64,000 nucleotides of DNA from Caenorhabditis elegans (lineage: Eukaryota > Nematoda > Chromadorea > Rhabditida > Rhabditidae). Below, piece by piece: positions 37,270 to 50,564 of the stretch (position 1 is its first letter; every line of letters starts with the position of its first letter). A program made the translations under genes and the position numbers. The stretch is from positions 6,754,501 to 6,818,500 of the forward strand of contig NC_003280.10 of NCBI RefSeq assembly GCF_000002985.6, read 5' to 3'. The notes under the pieces are model-generated. The model did not search any database and was not told the origin of the DNA. It was given only the letters and a program-made list of their open reading frames with translations.

Positions 37270-37766
37270 TCAAATTGATACTACGTCATAGACACTTGGA
37301 CAAGTGTTCGTGTTCCTTTTGCAGTCAGTTGGTCAGATGGCATCAAATTACAAGGAAGCGAAAAGCAAACATTGTTGAAATTCATTCCCGCATTTCTCAT
37401 CATCCACAGGTACATAACACACTCACCACATCCGTATAGTCTAGAGCCAGCTTTCATTTTCATTTCTTCTTTTCCTTCTGCTTTTCCCTTTCAACCATTT
37501 TACTCCACACCAACTTTTTTTTTCGTTTTTCCATAACTTTCTCCAACTTGCCAAGTATGTTCCTCGTTATTGAAAGTGTACATACTCTTTCTCTATGCTA
37601 TGCTACTTTTCGATCCTCTCACCCGATACTTCCCCTCACTCTTAGCCAACCGGTTATTACGGTCTTCATCCACACAAATCTGTGAAGAGTAAAACCGGAC
37701 CGTGCCGTTGCGAAAGCGCTTCATACAGTCCATTTGGATGCCGTCATTCTACATTTTCAGCATGTT

Positions 37767-40700
37767 ATGATGATTCTCGAAGATTTTCCAAAAGTGTTTG
37801 CTCAGCTTCTAATACTTTTTCTAATATGCAGTATTCGAGCAAATGCCCTCGTTTCAAGGGTTCGTTTTTTTGTTAATATTCAAATTTATAGGATTGTGAT
37901 TAAACTATCTTCCTCGAGTTATTAGCAAAAAAATGCAAAATTTTAGAAGCATAACTATGACCAATTAATTCAAAAACCATCAAAATATTTGTTAAGATCT
38001 CAACTGACTGTGACATCGAATTTGCTGAATCTGCCACCAAACTAGCATCCGAACATATAACAGACCCAGCAGTTGTACAATACATTCATGCAGTTATGTC
38101 TTCTTGCAACAAAGCTCCAATTCAAAAAATGGCAGAAACTTCAGTGTTTTTGTTAGAAAAAAGAACGATAACTCCAAAAGTAATGCATCAAATAAGAGAA
38201 ACTTATGAGAAGATTCAAAAGAAGAAAGAAGGAGAATTGAGCAGGAAAATGAATCGTTTACCACCAGAGTTATACAGTGTAAGCTTTCTTTTTGTTTAAA
38301 TTTTGGATATGCAAGTTCTTCACTTTGTCAATTAAAAAACTGGATTTCCAGACCGCTCAGAAAATTAAAACAATATCTACATCGGGTGGATTGAGTGGCA
38401 ATGAACGAGTTCAGCACATTGAAATGGCTCTTGGAGGTGAGGAAGTTTTTTTCCGATATGTGATGGCATTTATGAAAAAAAAACTTAAAAATGGTGATGA
38501 ATCTTTTCTACCAATCTTTCCCAGGTTTTTATTCAGCTCTTCCCTCGTCTTATCAACGACAAATTCTTGAAATTTTAAAAGAAACTCCTCCGAAACTCGA
38601 TGGTGCCACTTTTGAGAAACCTGAAAAACCTGTAAGCGACTTTTGAAACTAATTTATAATTATTAGATAAATCATTCAGATTGAGGTAACCTCACTGCCA
38701 CCATCATTTGCAATTCCAAAAAATACGGAATCAAATGAAAACCAGAGAATGTTCATGGTTCCTGAAAGACAAGAATTTCCAGAAGAAGATCATCATTTTG
38801 AGCAGAAACTCACATTTCCAAAAGGTTTGAATTTTATGAATTCAGATAGTTTTCAATTTTATTTTCAGAACAACTAATGGTTCCACGTGTCAATATGCCA
38901 TTTCAATCACAGGAGAAACGAATTCAAATCCATCCTCAATCAATAAGTGGCTCACAACAAAATGTTCTTTTCCCTGATCTACCACCAACCAGACCTGTAC
39001 TTTTCTCATTTTTCAATAATTTCATAACGAAAATTTTTCAGATTGAACCAACCGTCAGTAACCAAGCATCTGGACTACGGGGCCTGCTAGAAAATCCAAA
39101 TTTCGACAGCCTAATAAGCTCAATTGTTCAAAAAGGTGCAAAGATTGCAGAAGGACCTCTACCACAAACGGTTGGAGCCGTTGATCATACAAAACTCTCA
39201 TCTAGTGAGATGGGAATTTTGAGTCCTGCAATGTGGTCAGACGCAGCTAAATTTCTATCTAGAAGTGCTAATGATTTGCCAACTGCTGTGAGTTTCTGAT
39301 GCAATATCTGGTTAAAAAACATACATAATTATTGTCTTATAATTATTATTAAAGTCATTTTTTACATTTCAATAAATAGACAATGGCACACTCTAAATTC
39401 TCCTCATTAGAATAGTAGCCGCCAAAAAAAGTGAAACCCAATGTTCGATGGTCCAAATAACTTGCTATACTCGCTGACTTGCATATCTTCAAACTGTCGT
39501 ACCTTGAAAAATAAAAGCCTAGCAAACAAATGTTCAACTAACAAAATAATCAAAAATATTTTTTATTTCTTCTGCATTACTTTTCATTGCAAAATACCTA
39601 TTACTTGTTGAGTTGCACAGAGTCAAAGCCATTTTACCAAAAATCACAAAAATTTTTGAGAACTTTTCTGCTGTGCCTGTCATAACTCAACATCCATTAA
39701 ATTTAAGAAGGAAAAGTTTAAAAAATAGTACGTGAAAAATATTTTGCCACATTTTATCATTTTTAAGTTTTTTCATATTTTCATATTCAGGCAAGTTACA
39801 GACCGTTTTCTAAAAAAATCCAATTTTCCCCATAAAACTCTTCATATCCAACGTAGAAACTTGAAAATAGGACGAAACATCGCACTTTTTGGTGCTCTAT
39901 AAGGTTCCATCAAAAAATTTTTTGAAAAATCTGCACATCTCCAAAATCGTCCTCCGCTCCGAAAAATTAAATCGGATGTTTGCCTTTCGGAAAATGATCA
40001 AAAAATGAAATTGTGATATTGGGGTCGAAAAAAAATGTTTTTAGAAAGCTGAGAACACGTTATTTACGAATTTCATATTCATTTTGGATGATTTCTTCTT
40101 TGAAGCGACCTGAAATTAAAACATGCACCTATTTTCATTCTCACGTGACATTTTTTTGCTTAACAACAACTGGGAAGTCAATCAGTTTTTGCTTTTAGGC
40201 AAATGAAAAATGTCACGTGAGAATGAAACTAGGTTCATGTTTTAATTTGAGGTCGCTTCAAAGAAGAAATCATGAAAAATGAACATGAAATTCGTAAATA
40301 ACGTGTTCTCAGCATTCTAAAAACATTTGTTTCGACCCCAATATCCTAATTTCATTTTTTGGTCATTTTCCGAAAGGCAAACATCCGATTTCATTTTTCG
40401 GAGCGGCGGACGATTTTGGAGATGTGTAGATTTTTCAAAATTTTTTTGATGGAACCTGATAAAGCACCAAAAAGTGCGATGTTTCGTCCAAGTTTCAAGT
40501 TTCTAGGTTGGATATGAAGAGTTTTATGGGGAAAATTGGATTTTTTTTCAGAAAACGGTCTGCCACTTACAAGGGAAGGTTCTGAACTCGTTATCGGACT
40601 TCGTTACGCCACTATATACATTCGATAGAGGATAGTTACAGATGATCCCTCCAAAAAATTTAGCTGCTTCAGAGCAGGTTTGGCCAAGTTGTGACGTCTT

Positions 40701-43700
40701 GAAGTTTGGTGCTGAAATTCCTCATATCAAGTGATATTTCAATGACTACCACGCTGCAGAAACACCAGTGAACTCACCACTCTCAATTAGCGTTAGCAAA
40801 CATGGCTTGGTGGCCGAGTGGTAGTGGCGTGAGTTTCGAGGTGTGGTATTCGTGGTTCGGTTCCCCGTCAACATAAACTTTTTTTTTTAATTTTTAAAGT
40901 CAATCCATTTCCAATTAGAACACATCTATAAACTTTTTCAAGTGGGAAAATATGCAGATATTATCCCTATGAATCAAATGCGTCAATTCTCCAAATTTTT
41001 CCGAAGTGTTTTTTTTTGTTGAAATAATTGTTTTTTTCACTGATTTTCTTCCGTAATTCAAAATGTTTTTATTATATTTTATAAATGATTAAATGAAAGT
41101 AATACATTAAATTTTCAAATAATATCATCGTGGTTAAAAATGTAGGCCACAAGAAGAGCTGTTAGGTCCCACCACGCTTCACACCTTTCTTGTAGTTTTT
41201 TTTTGTTGTTATTTTCTGTTGACTCGTCTTCCGTTGTCTATATTTTAACTGAAAATGCCCTTCCGCCCACAAGTAATCATCGGAGAACTTATGAAAACGT
41301 TTGGAACTAATACAAACGCGTTGCCAATGAGTCGAGAAGAAACGAAAACTGTCGAGAAATTTACAAGGATTCTCAAAGATGCTGAAACGGACGATCTTCT
41401 TATTCAAAGTGACGACGAAGAAGAAGTATTCGGAGGAATTGTTGATGAAGAGGACTGGAAACCTGATGACGATGATCCATCCGCTTGCGTAGTACCCGAT
41501 AAAGTGAACTTCTCTTCTGGAGCTGCCATTGATGTTGCAATGGTAAGTGTTTAGAATTTATCAATTACTCAACATTCGCTGATAAATAATTGGCTAATAA
41601 ATAAAATTTAAAATACATTACTTTTTACAGGTGCATAGTGCCGTTGAATTTATGACTGATGTCAGAACAAAGAAACTACGATCTTTTGCTTCAATGCAGC
41701 GTAGGTATCGTTTTATTAAAACGCAACATGACATGCAGAAACTTCGCGTTTTTGCTAAAAATAGTGAGTATTAACAGCTTCATATTCGGTATAAAACTGG
41801 GTTTTTAAGACGAAATTCGATGCTCACGTGTTTCACAATTTTCGACACTTTCTGGACTTCTTCGTACAAAAGTTTTTGAGGCAATCGATGACAGTGAGTA
41901 TTCCTATTATTGAAAAACTACTGTGTTTGCACGACAAGTAGTGCATTCTTTGTCAGACTTAAAACACATTTTGAAGGAATTTCGATTGACAAGTTCACGC
42001 TACGCCGTCTTGCAGTGCAATTGAATGATGAGCACGTCCATATTGAAGGATTTCAAGCAAGCGATGGCTGGCTGAAGAAGTGGAAAAAGACAAACGGTCT
42101 CGTTTCTCGCCACGTAACTACTTTCATCACTCGTGCCAACTACGTCAATAAAGAGCTCACAGAACAAGCTGCCAAAAAGTTCGTGGAGGAAGTTAAAGCA
42201 GAATTGGCAACTTTGGATCCTGATGTCGTTTATAACTGTGACCAAAGTGGGTTCACGAAAGAACAATATTGCAAACGGTAAATTCTAAACCGAGTTTTTC
42301 AAAGACCATTAAAATTTTTAGGACGCTCGCACCAAAAGGTGTTAAACGTGTTGAAAGACTGGTACAGTCCAAAGATGCCCTCACGCACTCTTACACAATC
42401 CTTCCCATGTTAAGCGCTTCCGGAAAGTTAGCCCCAAAGTTGTACGTGGTTCTGCAGGTATGTTTGACAATATGCACAACATTGCCACACAGTCTTGTGA
42501 CTATCGTTTTACATTATGCAACTTTATTAAATTGTAGGAGAAAGGTGGAAAATTTCCCAAAAAAGGGCACTTCTCACCAGACAATCTGATCATCCGAGCT
42601 AATACGTCCCACATTATGAATAAACAACTAATGGTCGACTGGGTTGAATCCGCTGTTTGTGATCCTTCGATGCCAACCGAGGTTGTCCAGCTTCTAGACG
42701 CTTGGCCTGCTTGGAAAAACGAAGGGGATGTTCAAGCTGCAGCATTATCCGGAAATACAGTACATGTGAGATCTATTCCACCAGGAGCTACATCATTTAT
42801 TCAACCTTGCGATCTTTACTTTTTCTGTCCGTTGAAGAATTTCGTCAAAAAGGTGAACGCGTACATCATCTACTCCGGTATCACCTTCAAGACGTCAGAG
42901 CGTGACAACCTGCTTCGCGTGATATCTGCAGTGTACCGTGTCTTTCGTGCACCAATTTTCCAATCATGCTGGAAGTACGGCTGGATCCAAGGAGGATACA
43001 TAGATGACCAACATGTCAAAGTGGAAACTCCATCCAAATTTTGTTTCAAAGTTTCTGGATACTGTTCGCAAAAGAAAACGAGAGATACGATGTGTCAAGA
43101 TACGGCTTTTCTTCTTTGCCCATACTGTAAGAAGGTTTTATGCTTTAACCACTGGGTTGGATGCGGCTTCCCAGCTCATAAGTGTAAGTGTTAAAAGCCA
43201 TTGTTGAGTATATTATATGTTGCTTTTGTTTTTTTTTTTAATATTGGCATCGTTCGTTTGTTTTTTACATAAACTTTAAACATCTGTTTTATTGTGCTTT
43301 TAACTATAACACATATTGAGAAAAAAAAATCGGAAAAATTTGGAGAATTGACGCATTTGATTCATAGGGATAATATCTGCATATTTTCCCACTTGAAAAA
43401 GTTTATAGATGTGTTCTAATTGGAAATGGATTGACTTTAAAAATTAAAAAAAAAGTTTATGTTGACGGGGAACCGAACCACGAATACCACACCTCGAAAC
43501 TCACGCCACTACCACTCGGCCACCAAGCCATGTTTGCTAACGCTAATTGAGAGTGGTGAGTTCACTGGTGTTTCTGCAGCGTGGTAGTCATTGAAATATC
43601 ACTTGATATGAGGAATTTCAGCACCAAACTTCAAGACGTCACAACTTGGCCAAACCTGCTCTGAAGCAGCTAAATTTTTTGGAGGGATCATCTGTAACTA

Positions 43701-44742
43701 TCCTCTATCGAATGTATATAGTGGCGTAACGAAGTCCGATAACGAGTTCAGAACCTTCCCTTGTTAGGTGAACATGAAAATATGAAAAAACTTATAATTG
43801 ATGAAATGTCGCAAAATATTTTTTACTTATTGTTTAACAACATGATTATTTTGAAACTCAACGAAAATTGGGTTAAGACTGTTAGAGCATAAACGATCTC
43901 AAAAATTTCAGTGGTTTTTGGTAAAATGAGTTTGACTCTGTGTAACTCAACAATTAGTTGGTTTTTTGCAATGAAAAATGTTGCAAAATTTTCGTATTGC
44001 ATAAAAGCATAACCATTTTTGTCGCTTTTTGATGAAGCCAAAAACAACCAACTTGGCATTGGGCTCTATCTTTTTCGCAAAGATTTTTGCCAAACGAAAT
44101 GTGTTCTGAATTATCAAAAATGTAAAATTATTTCTTAAATATTTTCAGCTTTCAAAGTTCATTGAAAACAGTTCCCAAAATCTACCACAAGTTCTAATTC
44201 CAAGTGGTAACCAAATTCGGCAGTCTCCTGTGAAAAACTTCCAAGGTACCAAAATGTTATCTAGTTCAATAAAACTTATGTTTTAGATTCATTTCTACCG
44301 ACGCGCCGACAGAATGATGGAGCTCTTGATAAATATGATACTCATGTTGACCGGTTTGCATCCACTGGACCAGCAAATTCAATCAAGATTCAAGGAGATC
44401 TATCAAATCTTCAACTTCCACCAACTAGAAACACTGGAAACATTGCAATTCAGCCATCAAAAGTTGATTCAATAGTTGGCGCAATGCCAACAATGCCTCC
44501 ATCGGCAGGTTACGGTACTTATGCTCCAGCACCAACAGCAATTATTCCAAAAGTAATTGAAAGAATTCTATCTCCGGAAGAGATTACTGGATCTTATCGG
44601 TAAAATGTGAATTAAAGTTGCAAATATTTATTTTTTAATATTCAGACAACAACAAATTCGCCCAATTTACAATCAAAGAATGCCAAATGGCCAACTTCGA
44701 AACGTGCAAATCGATCTAGTCAATGAACAAAGAAAATTGTAA
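37767..44742 (+). CDS. Secreted nematode protein interrupted by a transposon-filled intron
   Basis: Ten exons (37767-37859, 37997-38278, 38352-38436, 38525-38631, 38680-38824, 38869-38996, 39042-39287, 44149-44245, 44287-44599, 44646-44742) give 530 residues in phase. The start follows a TTTTCAG acceptor at 37755-37760. A signal sequence (MMILEDFPKVFAQLLILFLI) precedes a helical region (about residues 32-190: VVQYIHAVMSSCNKAPIQKM, ...LPPELYSTAQKIKTIS, ALPSSYQRQILEILKETPP). The 'LP...YQRQILEIL' rhythm recalls the SXP/RAL-2 (DUF148) domain, but I am not sure. The C-terminal half is Pro/Asn/Gln-rich. The first two splice sites (AGG|GTTCGT and GTTAAG) are weak. The seventh intron is 4861 bp because of the foldback element and Tc5. 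Confidence 0.75.
40570..41003 (+). repeat. Tc5 left terminal inverted repeat
   Basis: Reverse complement of 43331-43763, nearly identical by eye. Contains tRNA-like A and B box motifs at 40811-40821 and 40854-40864. Confidence 0.85.
41255..43194 (+). CDS. Tc5 transposase
   Basis: Six exons (41255-41542, 41631-41763, 41810-41893, 41977-42277, 42322-42457, 42538-43194) join without stop or frameshift to 532 residues, the length I recall for Tc5 transposase. An acidic N-terminal region is followed by a helix-turn-helix/CENP-B-like DNA-binding region (SIDKFTLRRLAVQLNDEHV, FQASDGWLKKWKKTNGLVSR). The DDE catalytic domain has the first Asp in VVYNCDQSGF, a 'LPMLSASGKLAPKLYVVLQ' strand, and a late 'PPGATSFIQPCDLYFF' motif as in the pogo/Tigger branch. 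A Cys/His cluster lies at the C-terminus (CPYCKKVLCFNHWVGCGFPAHKC). The intact frame suggests it could encode active enzyme. Confidence 0.88.
43331..43763 (-). repeat. Tc5 right terminal inverted repeat
   Basis: Inverted copy of the left repeat, with the same tRNA-like boxes reading on the minus strand (43512-43522 and 43469-43479). Confidence 0.85.
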
Positions 44743-44935
44743 TGTATGAATAAGTTATGAGATATTTGAATGAATTGATTTTTTGAAAATGTTACAAAGA
44801 AAAATTGAAAAAACAAAGCAAACATGGGTGAGGTACCAGTAACAACAGAATACATGAAGATTTAATATTTTTGGTCGTAATGTGTTTGGAATGATGGAAA
44901 AAGTCGAGATTTTAGAGTGAAATTTACATGAAAGA

Positions 44936-45644
44936 TCAGCAACAATCTGTGAGATGTTGCTCAACAAGTGGGTTTCCAGTGAACAAGAAATATCCAACAG
45001 CTTCTCCGACAACAATTGAGAGAATTAGGTTCATGTTGTAAGTCATAGCAATCAGCATAAGAGTGTAAGCAAGGAGAGCCTGAAAATTTAGATTATTGAA
45101 ATATTAAGAATTCGTAAATATTGTCTTATAGAAAATTCACTTTTATACAATTAAACGTTATAATTACCTGAAGTCCGTAGAGAGCTCCTTGAGCAAGCCG
45201 GTACGAGGTGAACAGCCGTTTTGTAAATCTGAAATTTCAATAATACGATTTCTATCAAAAACTTCTTGTAAGACATACCCAGATAACTGAACAAGTGGTG
45301 CGATGTGAATAGAATCTTCAGAAATATTGTCTCCTCCACTATTTTGTGGATTTGTAATGGATGCTTCTGCATGTCTCTGTTGTCTCTTTTGATTATTCCA
45401 TACTGCGAGGAAGTAACGGAATGATTTGATGGCTTCGTAGAGAATACAGAGAAGGAAGGTTATAAGCATGGAGACTGCCATTCCTGGAAATTTATTTGTG
45501 TATTTCATCAACTTAATTTTTAATTGTTTTGCAAATTTGAATGTGTCCGAAGTATATAGACTTACCAGACAGAGATCCAGTTTTCCACCAGCTGAAGAGA
45601 ATCTTCTCGCGTTCTCCAAAGTGCAGAGTCATATCCATGTCCAT
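44936..45644 (-). CDS. Ctr-family high-affinity copper transporter
   Basis: Four exons (45644-45566, 45483-45279, 45228-45168, 45079-44936) give 162 residues. Family hallmarks: Met-rich N-terminus (MDMDM), a first membrane segment (MAVSMLITFLLCILYEAIKS), a variable Ser/Asn-rich loop, a second segment with the copper-relay MxxxM motif (MLIAMTYNM), and a third with GxxxG (VVGEAVGYFLFTG). The protein ends in Cys-Cys. Ctr proteins form trimers in the plasma membrane and import Cu(I). A TTTGCAG acceptor just before the ATG could be a trans-splice site. It converges with the gene ending at 44742 (194 bp apart). Probably F31E8.4, from memory. Confidence 0.92.
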
Positions 45645-48600
45645 TTTCTGCAAATCGATATTTTTGGATTAAAGAGAAGTTGAAAAAGAGCAAGAAGACA
45701 TTACAACCGAACGGGCCATTGATTAGATAAAGTTTATTTACACTTCACAAGCATATCACATGCTATTTTCAAAAAAAAAAACGTTCGGAAAATATAAAAA
45801 ATGAAACGAGAAAGAGTAAGAATCAATGCAGAATCGAGAGAAATCGGATGAATGGGAATGGTCAGAGAGAAGAGAAATGTCTAGTTATTTTATCGTGTCG
45901 ATTTACGAGACAGACTACGAGTCATTCTCCGTCTGTGTCTTCTCATTTCTCCATGCAATACCCAAGTCTATCACCAACGCTAGGCAAGCAAGCGAGCAGG
46001 CAGGAAAAGGGCATTTGGATGTGGGAAAATGGTTTGATAGTCAGAGAGACAGATGACATTTTGTTACTTTCATTGAGAACGAATGTAAACAATAACGGTG
46101 TGTGATACAACTTCCTGATGTGATAACACTATTGAATTAACCTGCAAATTTTGTTTATAATTCATTCAGTATTTCTCGAGTAGTAAAATTGATATTGGTT
46201 TTGAAAATGAAAAGTTTGAACCTATGATAGATTTTATAAGAATATACAAATAGTTTGAACACATTTTATCAAAACGGAATGCGAAGTTATTTCGAGCATT
46301 AGTTTATGCTGATTCAAGTCGAAAAATTAGTTGCAATCTGAGTTAAAAAATATGGTAATTCGCATTGCACAATAATTTAATAAAATTTCAGAATTCTGGG
46401 AAAAGTCTGCGATAATGCGTTTACGTACTAGGCCCAGAATGATTTTTCAAAAAATTATTTATCAACACGTTGAGTTCGAAGTTTACGGTCAAAATGGGTT
46501 TTGAGCTATTACTGAGAACGTTTCATAAATTATCGAGGTAATGCCAAAATGTTGCACAGCTGTAATGTGTTCTACCGTAACAACTTTGTTACACATAAAT
46601 TCCAAAAAATGTCGGCAATCATTAAGTAATTGAGGTGAACCAGAAATTTAATAATGTTTTATTGATCTAGAAAGCACACCCCCTTTCACATCGCAACAAC
46701 AGTTCTCAATAAGTTTTCCCATTTGCTCATCCAATTAGGAAGACCGTAATCCAACAGTATGTTATTCTATTGTTTTTGTAGGTGTCTGTGAGTGTGTCGG
46801 CACATGCGTGCCATTAGTGCAATATTTGCTCAATTCATTAGTTGTTGCTACACATCCCAATCAAAAAGAAGAGCTGTCTGTCAAAAGATTACGGAAAGCA
46901 AGAGAGATGTCGCACCAGACGCACTTACTTTATCTCAACACTAATCCTTCGGATACAGTTTTTGAAAATGCGTTTATCGGTTTGCCGACTCTTCTCACCT
47001 GCACACGGGTTCAAGTGGGAATCATTTGGAATTAGTGCTAAAGGTGGTGATCAGAATACGAAAGGGTCATTATGGTTCCCGCATTTTAGAATGTACATAT
47101 AATTTGAAATGTATACGATTATCGTGTTAGCAAATAACTAGGAAATTTTTTCTGACTACATTTAAAAATTTTATCTTAAATAATCCATCCATTAGTGATA
47201 TTTTGGGACAAGTGACGCGGTCATGCATCGAGTTCAGGCAAGTTTAGTAATAGTGGGAGTGTGCATAGTTTTTAAATATGAACCCTTCTTTTTAAATAAT
47301 GAACCCAACAAGCAGGTATAACTAGGGGCTGATAATGGCTGGCTTCCTGCTGGTCCGTTCTTTATCAAATTTGTACATGGAAAATACTTGAAGATGTTTA
47401 TTTTTTTGAAAAGACTGTCAAGAGTGTGAGAATTTGCTTTTTGAAAATTTGAATCTGAATTTTTCAAATGTTTAATAACTATTTTCTTCTACTTTCTGAA
47501 AAATCTCCTTTGCTTAAAATCCTTCATTAATTGCAGAATTCTCTTCTCACTAATTTGCAAAACATCTTCTCATCAAATCTTGTTTTCCACTAAAATCACA
47601 CAGATTTTCGTAAGAATAATGAGCGCGTTTTCAATGATGAGCTATATACCGACAAAACAGCATGCCAATTGTGATGAAATAGAAGCTTCAATACAACGAC
47701 TACTTCTTCTACGGTAGTGAAATCCGCTAACTAATTGGGAATAATTGCTGTATTGCATATGCATAAGTTTTTGTATTAACACCACGAGTATGAGGGAGGA
47801 GTGATGATGAAGTAATTCTTCTGGAACTATGTTACATTGGAGCTCACCACAGGACACCTTTTTGCGGTGACTCAAGAAACAATAGAGCAAGTCATGAGGT
47901 GTCAAATGTTCAAAGTACCCATAGAGCCAGTTATAATTAAGTGTGACATGTAAACGGAAGGAACTTTTCTTAATATTCTTTGTCTTGTATTTGATGACGT
48001 GGCAACAATATTTTGCACAGCAGGTCTTACTCCTCTTGTTGCTAATAAGTTTGTGTGAGTATGTCTACTCAACATAATAAGTTAAAAGCCTTCTAGCGCT
48101 TCTGCCGTCTATAATGCAATAATAGTCTTCGTTACTCGATGCTCAATTTCTTCGTTTAGTCAGGTCAGCCAGTCGTCTTTCCCTATTTTCTCTCCAAGCT
48201 TTAAAACGTTTGAAGGGGTACAGTGATATGCACAAAAAATGCACAAGTTGTTGGGGAAGTGGTGAACATCTGTGGAAAGGTTCAAATTGCTCAGTTGCAC
48301 AATGACTATTACTAGACGCGTGTCGCTCTCAACACGTTCACACTTGTTATTGTTATTGTACTGGCTCAATCGCATTGTATTGTAACATAAACACGTAATT
48401 AGAGGGAGATGATGAGCATGAGAGGTCGAATTGTGCCAAAAGTGGAAAACGGCTGTAAGTAGGCTTTTCATGTAGGCACAAACACTGCCTGTGGCCTTTG
48501 TCTACCACAAAAGTACTGAAAGGTGCGTAGTAGGCATGCCTGAATAAGTACAAAATTTTAAGAATAAGTACAAGACTTACATCGTTAGTGAATTTGAAGA

Positions 48601-49257
48601 GTTTGCAAAATCAAAATTATTTTGTCAATCAAGTTAATACTTCTAGAGTATTTGGCCAAGAATCTTTTGTAGACCATTTGAAAATTTTCAGAAATTGAGT
48701 TGATTGCTAAGCTTTTCCAATTTCTTGATGAGATATTTGAGGTTTGAAAACATTATGTAAATTACGTTTTGTTTTTATTGGAATTTTAATTTCACCTATA
48801 TGCTAGATATACTATTCCAGATCATCAAAACTGGCAAGAAAAGAAGACTCCAGACCATATACAAAAAATGAACACGTCATCATAATACACGACTGATCGA
48901 AAATGACACAACTGATTAGTTTCAATATTTTATTCTAGTACTGAACATTACGAGACAATCAATTTCCATATTTTGCTCATCGTCACTTAAGTGGTTGTTT
49001 ATTCTTTCATCAACCGCCTACAATATTGCCTACGGCAATACTGTCATTCACAATCATTATCCCTCTCATCAACTCTTTTTTCTTCTTCTCCTTGTCGTCT
49101 TTCACGGGACCTTCATCTCTATTCGCCGACTCCGCCCCCTTCCGATGCCGTCTGAAGCTCCACCCATTGTGCTCCTATGGGAGCACCATATTACCGTGTT
49201 AGCTCATTTACACGAGAATCTTACCTCCCGTAAAATAATCTTCAAACTTATTTGAAA
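45645..49257. other. Long intergenic region upstream of the Ctr gene and tab-1
   Basis: About 3.6 kb with no supported gene: ORFs here are short, without splice logic or recognisable motifs. Its size fits the regulatory region expected of a neuronal homeobox gene. Confidence 0.5.
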
Positions 49258-50261
<1,004 letters not shown>

Positions 50262-50564
50262 GTATATATATATTTACCGGTAGATTGTCTTTTCTCTATG
50301 AATATTTATTTAAAGAATATTGATGTATTATATTATTGCATGTCCAAATAAAGTCAAATTTCTAACAGATATTTTATTACCAACTTATATTTATGATTAT
50401 GAGGAATAAGTCATGGGGTATTACTTTAATTATATTTATCTCACATCTTATAATTCAATTTTGAACTTTTTGATTTGCCAATTGCCCATCAGTCCTCAAA
50501 AAAACGAAACTTTGAAAAATGGTTGTTAAATTATTTTATTCCAAATCATAATACAATAGGACAC
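50262..50564. other. Convergent intergenic region
   Basis: Contains the tab-1 polyadenylation signal (AATAAA, 50347-50352) and a minus-strand signal (TTTATT, 50535-50540) for the gene to the right. Confidence 0.6.

Larger units (their letters stand above)
40570..43763. mobile_element. Tc5 transposon, apparently full length
   Basis: The ends CAAGGGAAGGTTCTGAACTC are exact inverted repeats that extend about 433 bp (40570-41003 and 43331-43763). The element is 3194 bp and is flanked by TTA on both sides (40567-40569, 43764-43766) inside a reconstituted CTTAG target. That matches the CTNAG target and 3-bp TNA duplication known for Tc4/Tc5. Tc5 is about 3.17 kb from memory. It carries one transposase gene. 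Confidence 0.9.
39575..43985. mobile_element. Large foldback (palindromic) element carrying a Tc5 insertion
   Basis: With Tc5 (40570-43763) and one TTA removed, 39575-40566 plus 43767-43985 form a palindrome of about 1.2 kb centred near 40170. Sequence just left of centre (TTCATTCTCACGTGACATTT) mirrors AAATGTCACGTGAGAATGAA on the right. The outer arm at 39719-39785 (TTTTTTCATATTTTCATATT) pairs with AATATGAAAA sequence at 43772-43800. The arms are roughly 85-90% matched by eye. No coding sequence is seen, so it is non-autonomous. Confidence 0.8.

Noticed and set aside
40797..40872. A genuine tRNA-Ser/Leu gene
   Set aside because: A and B boxes are present but acceptor and anticodon stems do not pair, and it lies within a transposon terminal repeat.
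48160..48471. 103-residue minus-strand ORF upstream of tab-1
   Set aside because: No homology pattern and no splice or signal features; likely a chance ORF.
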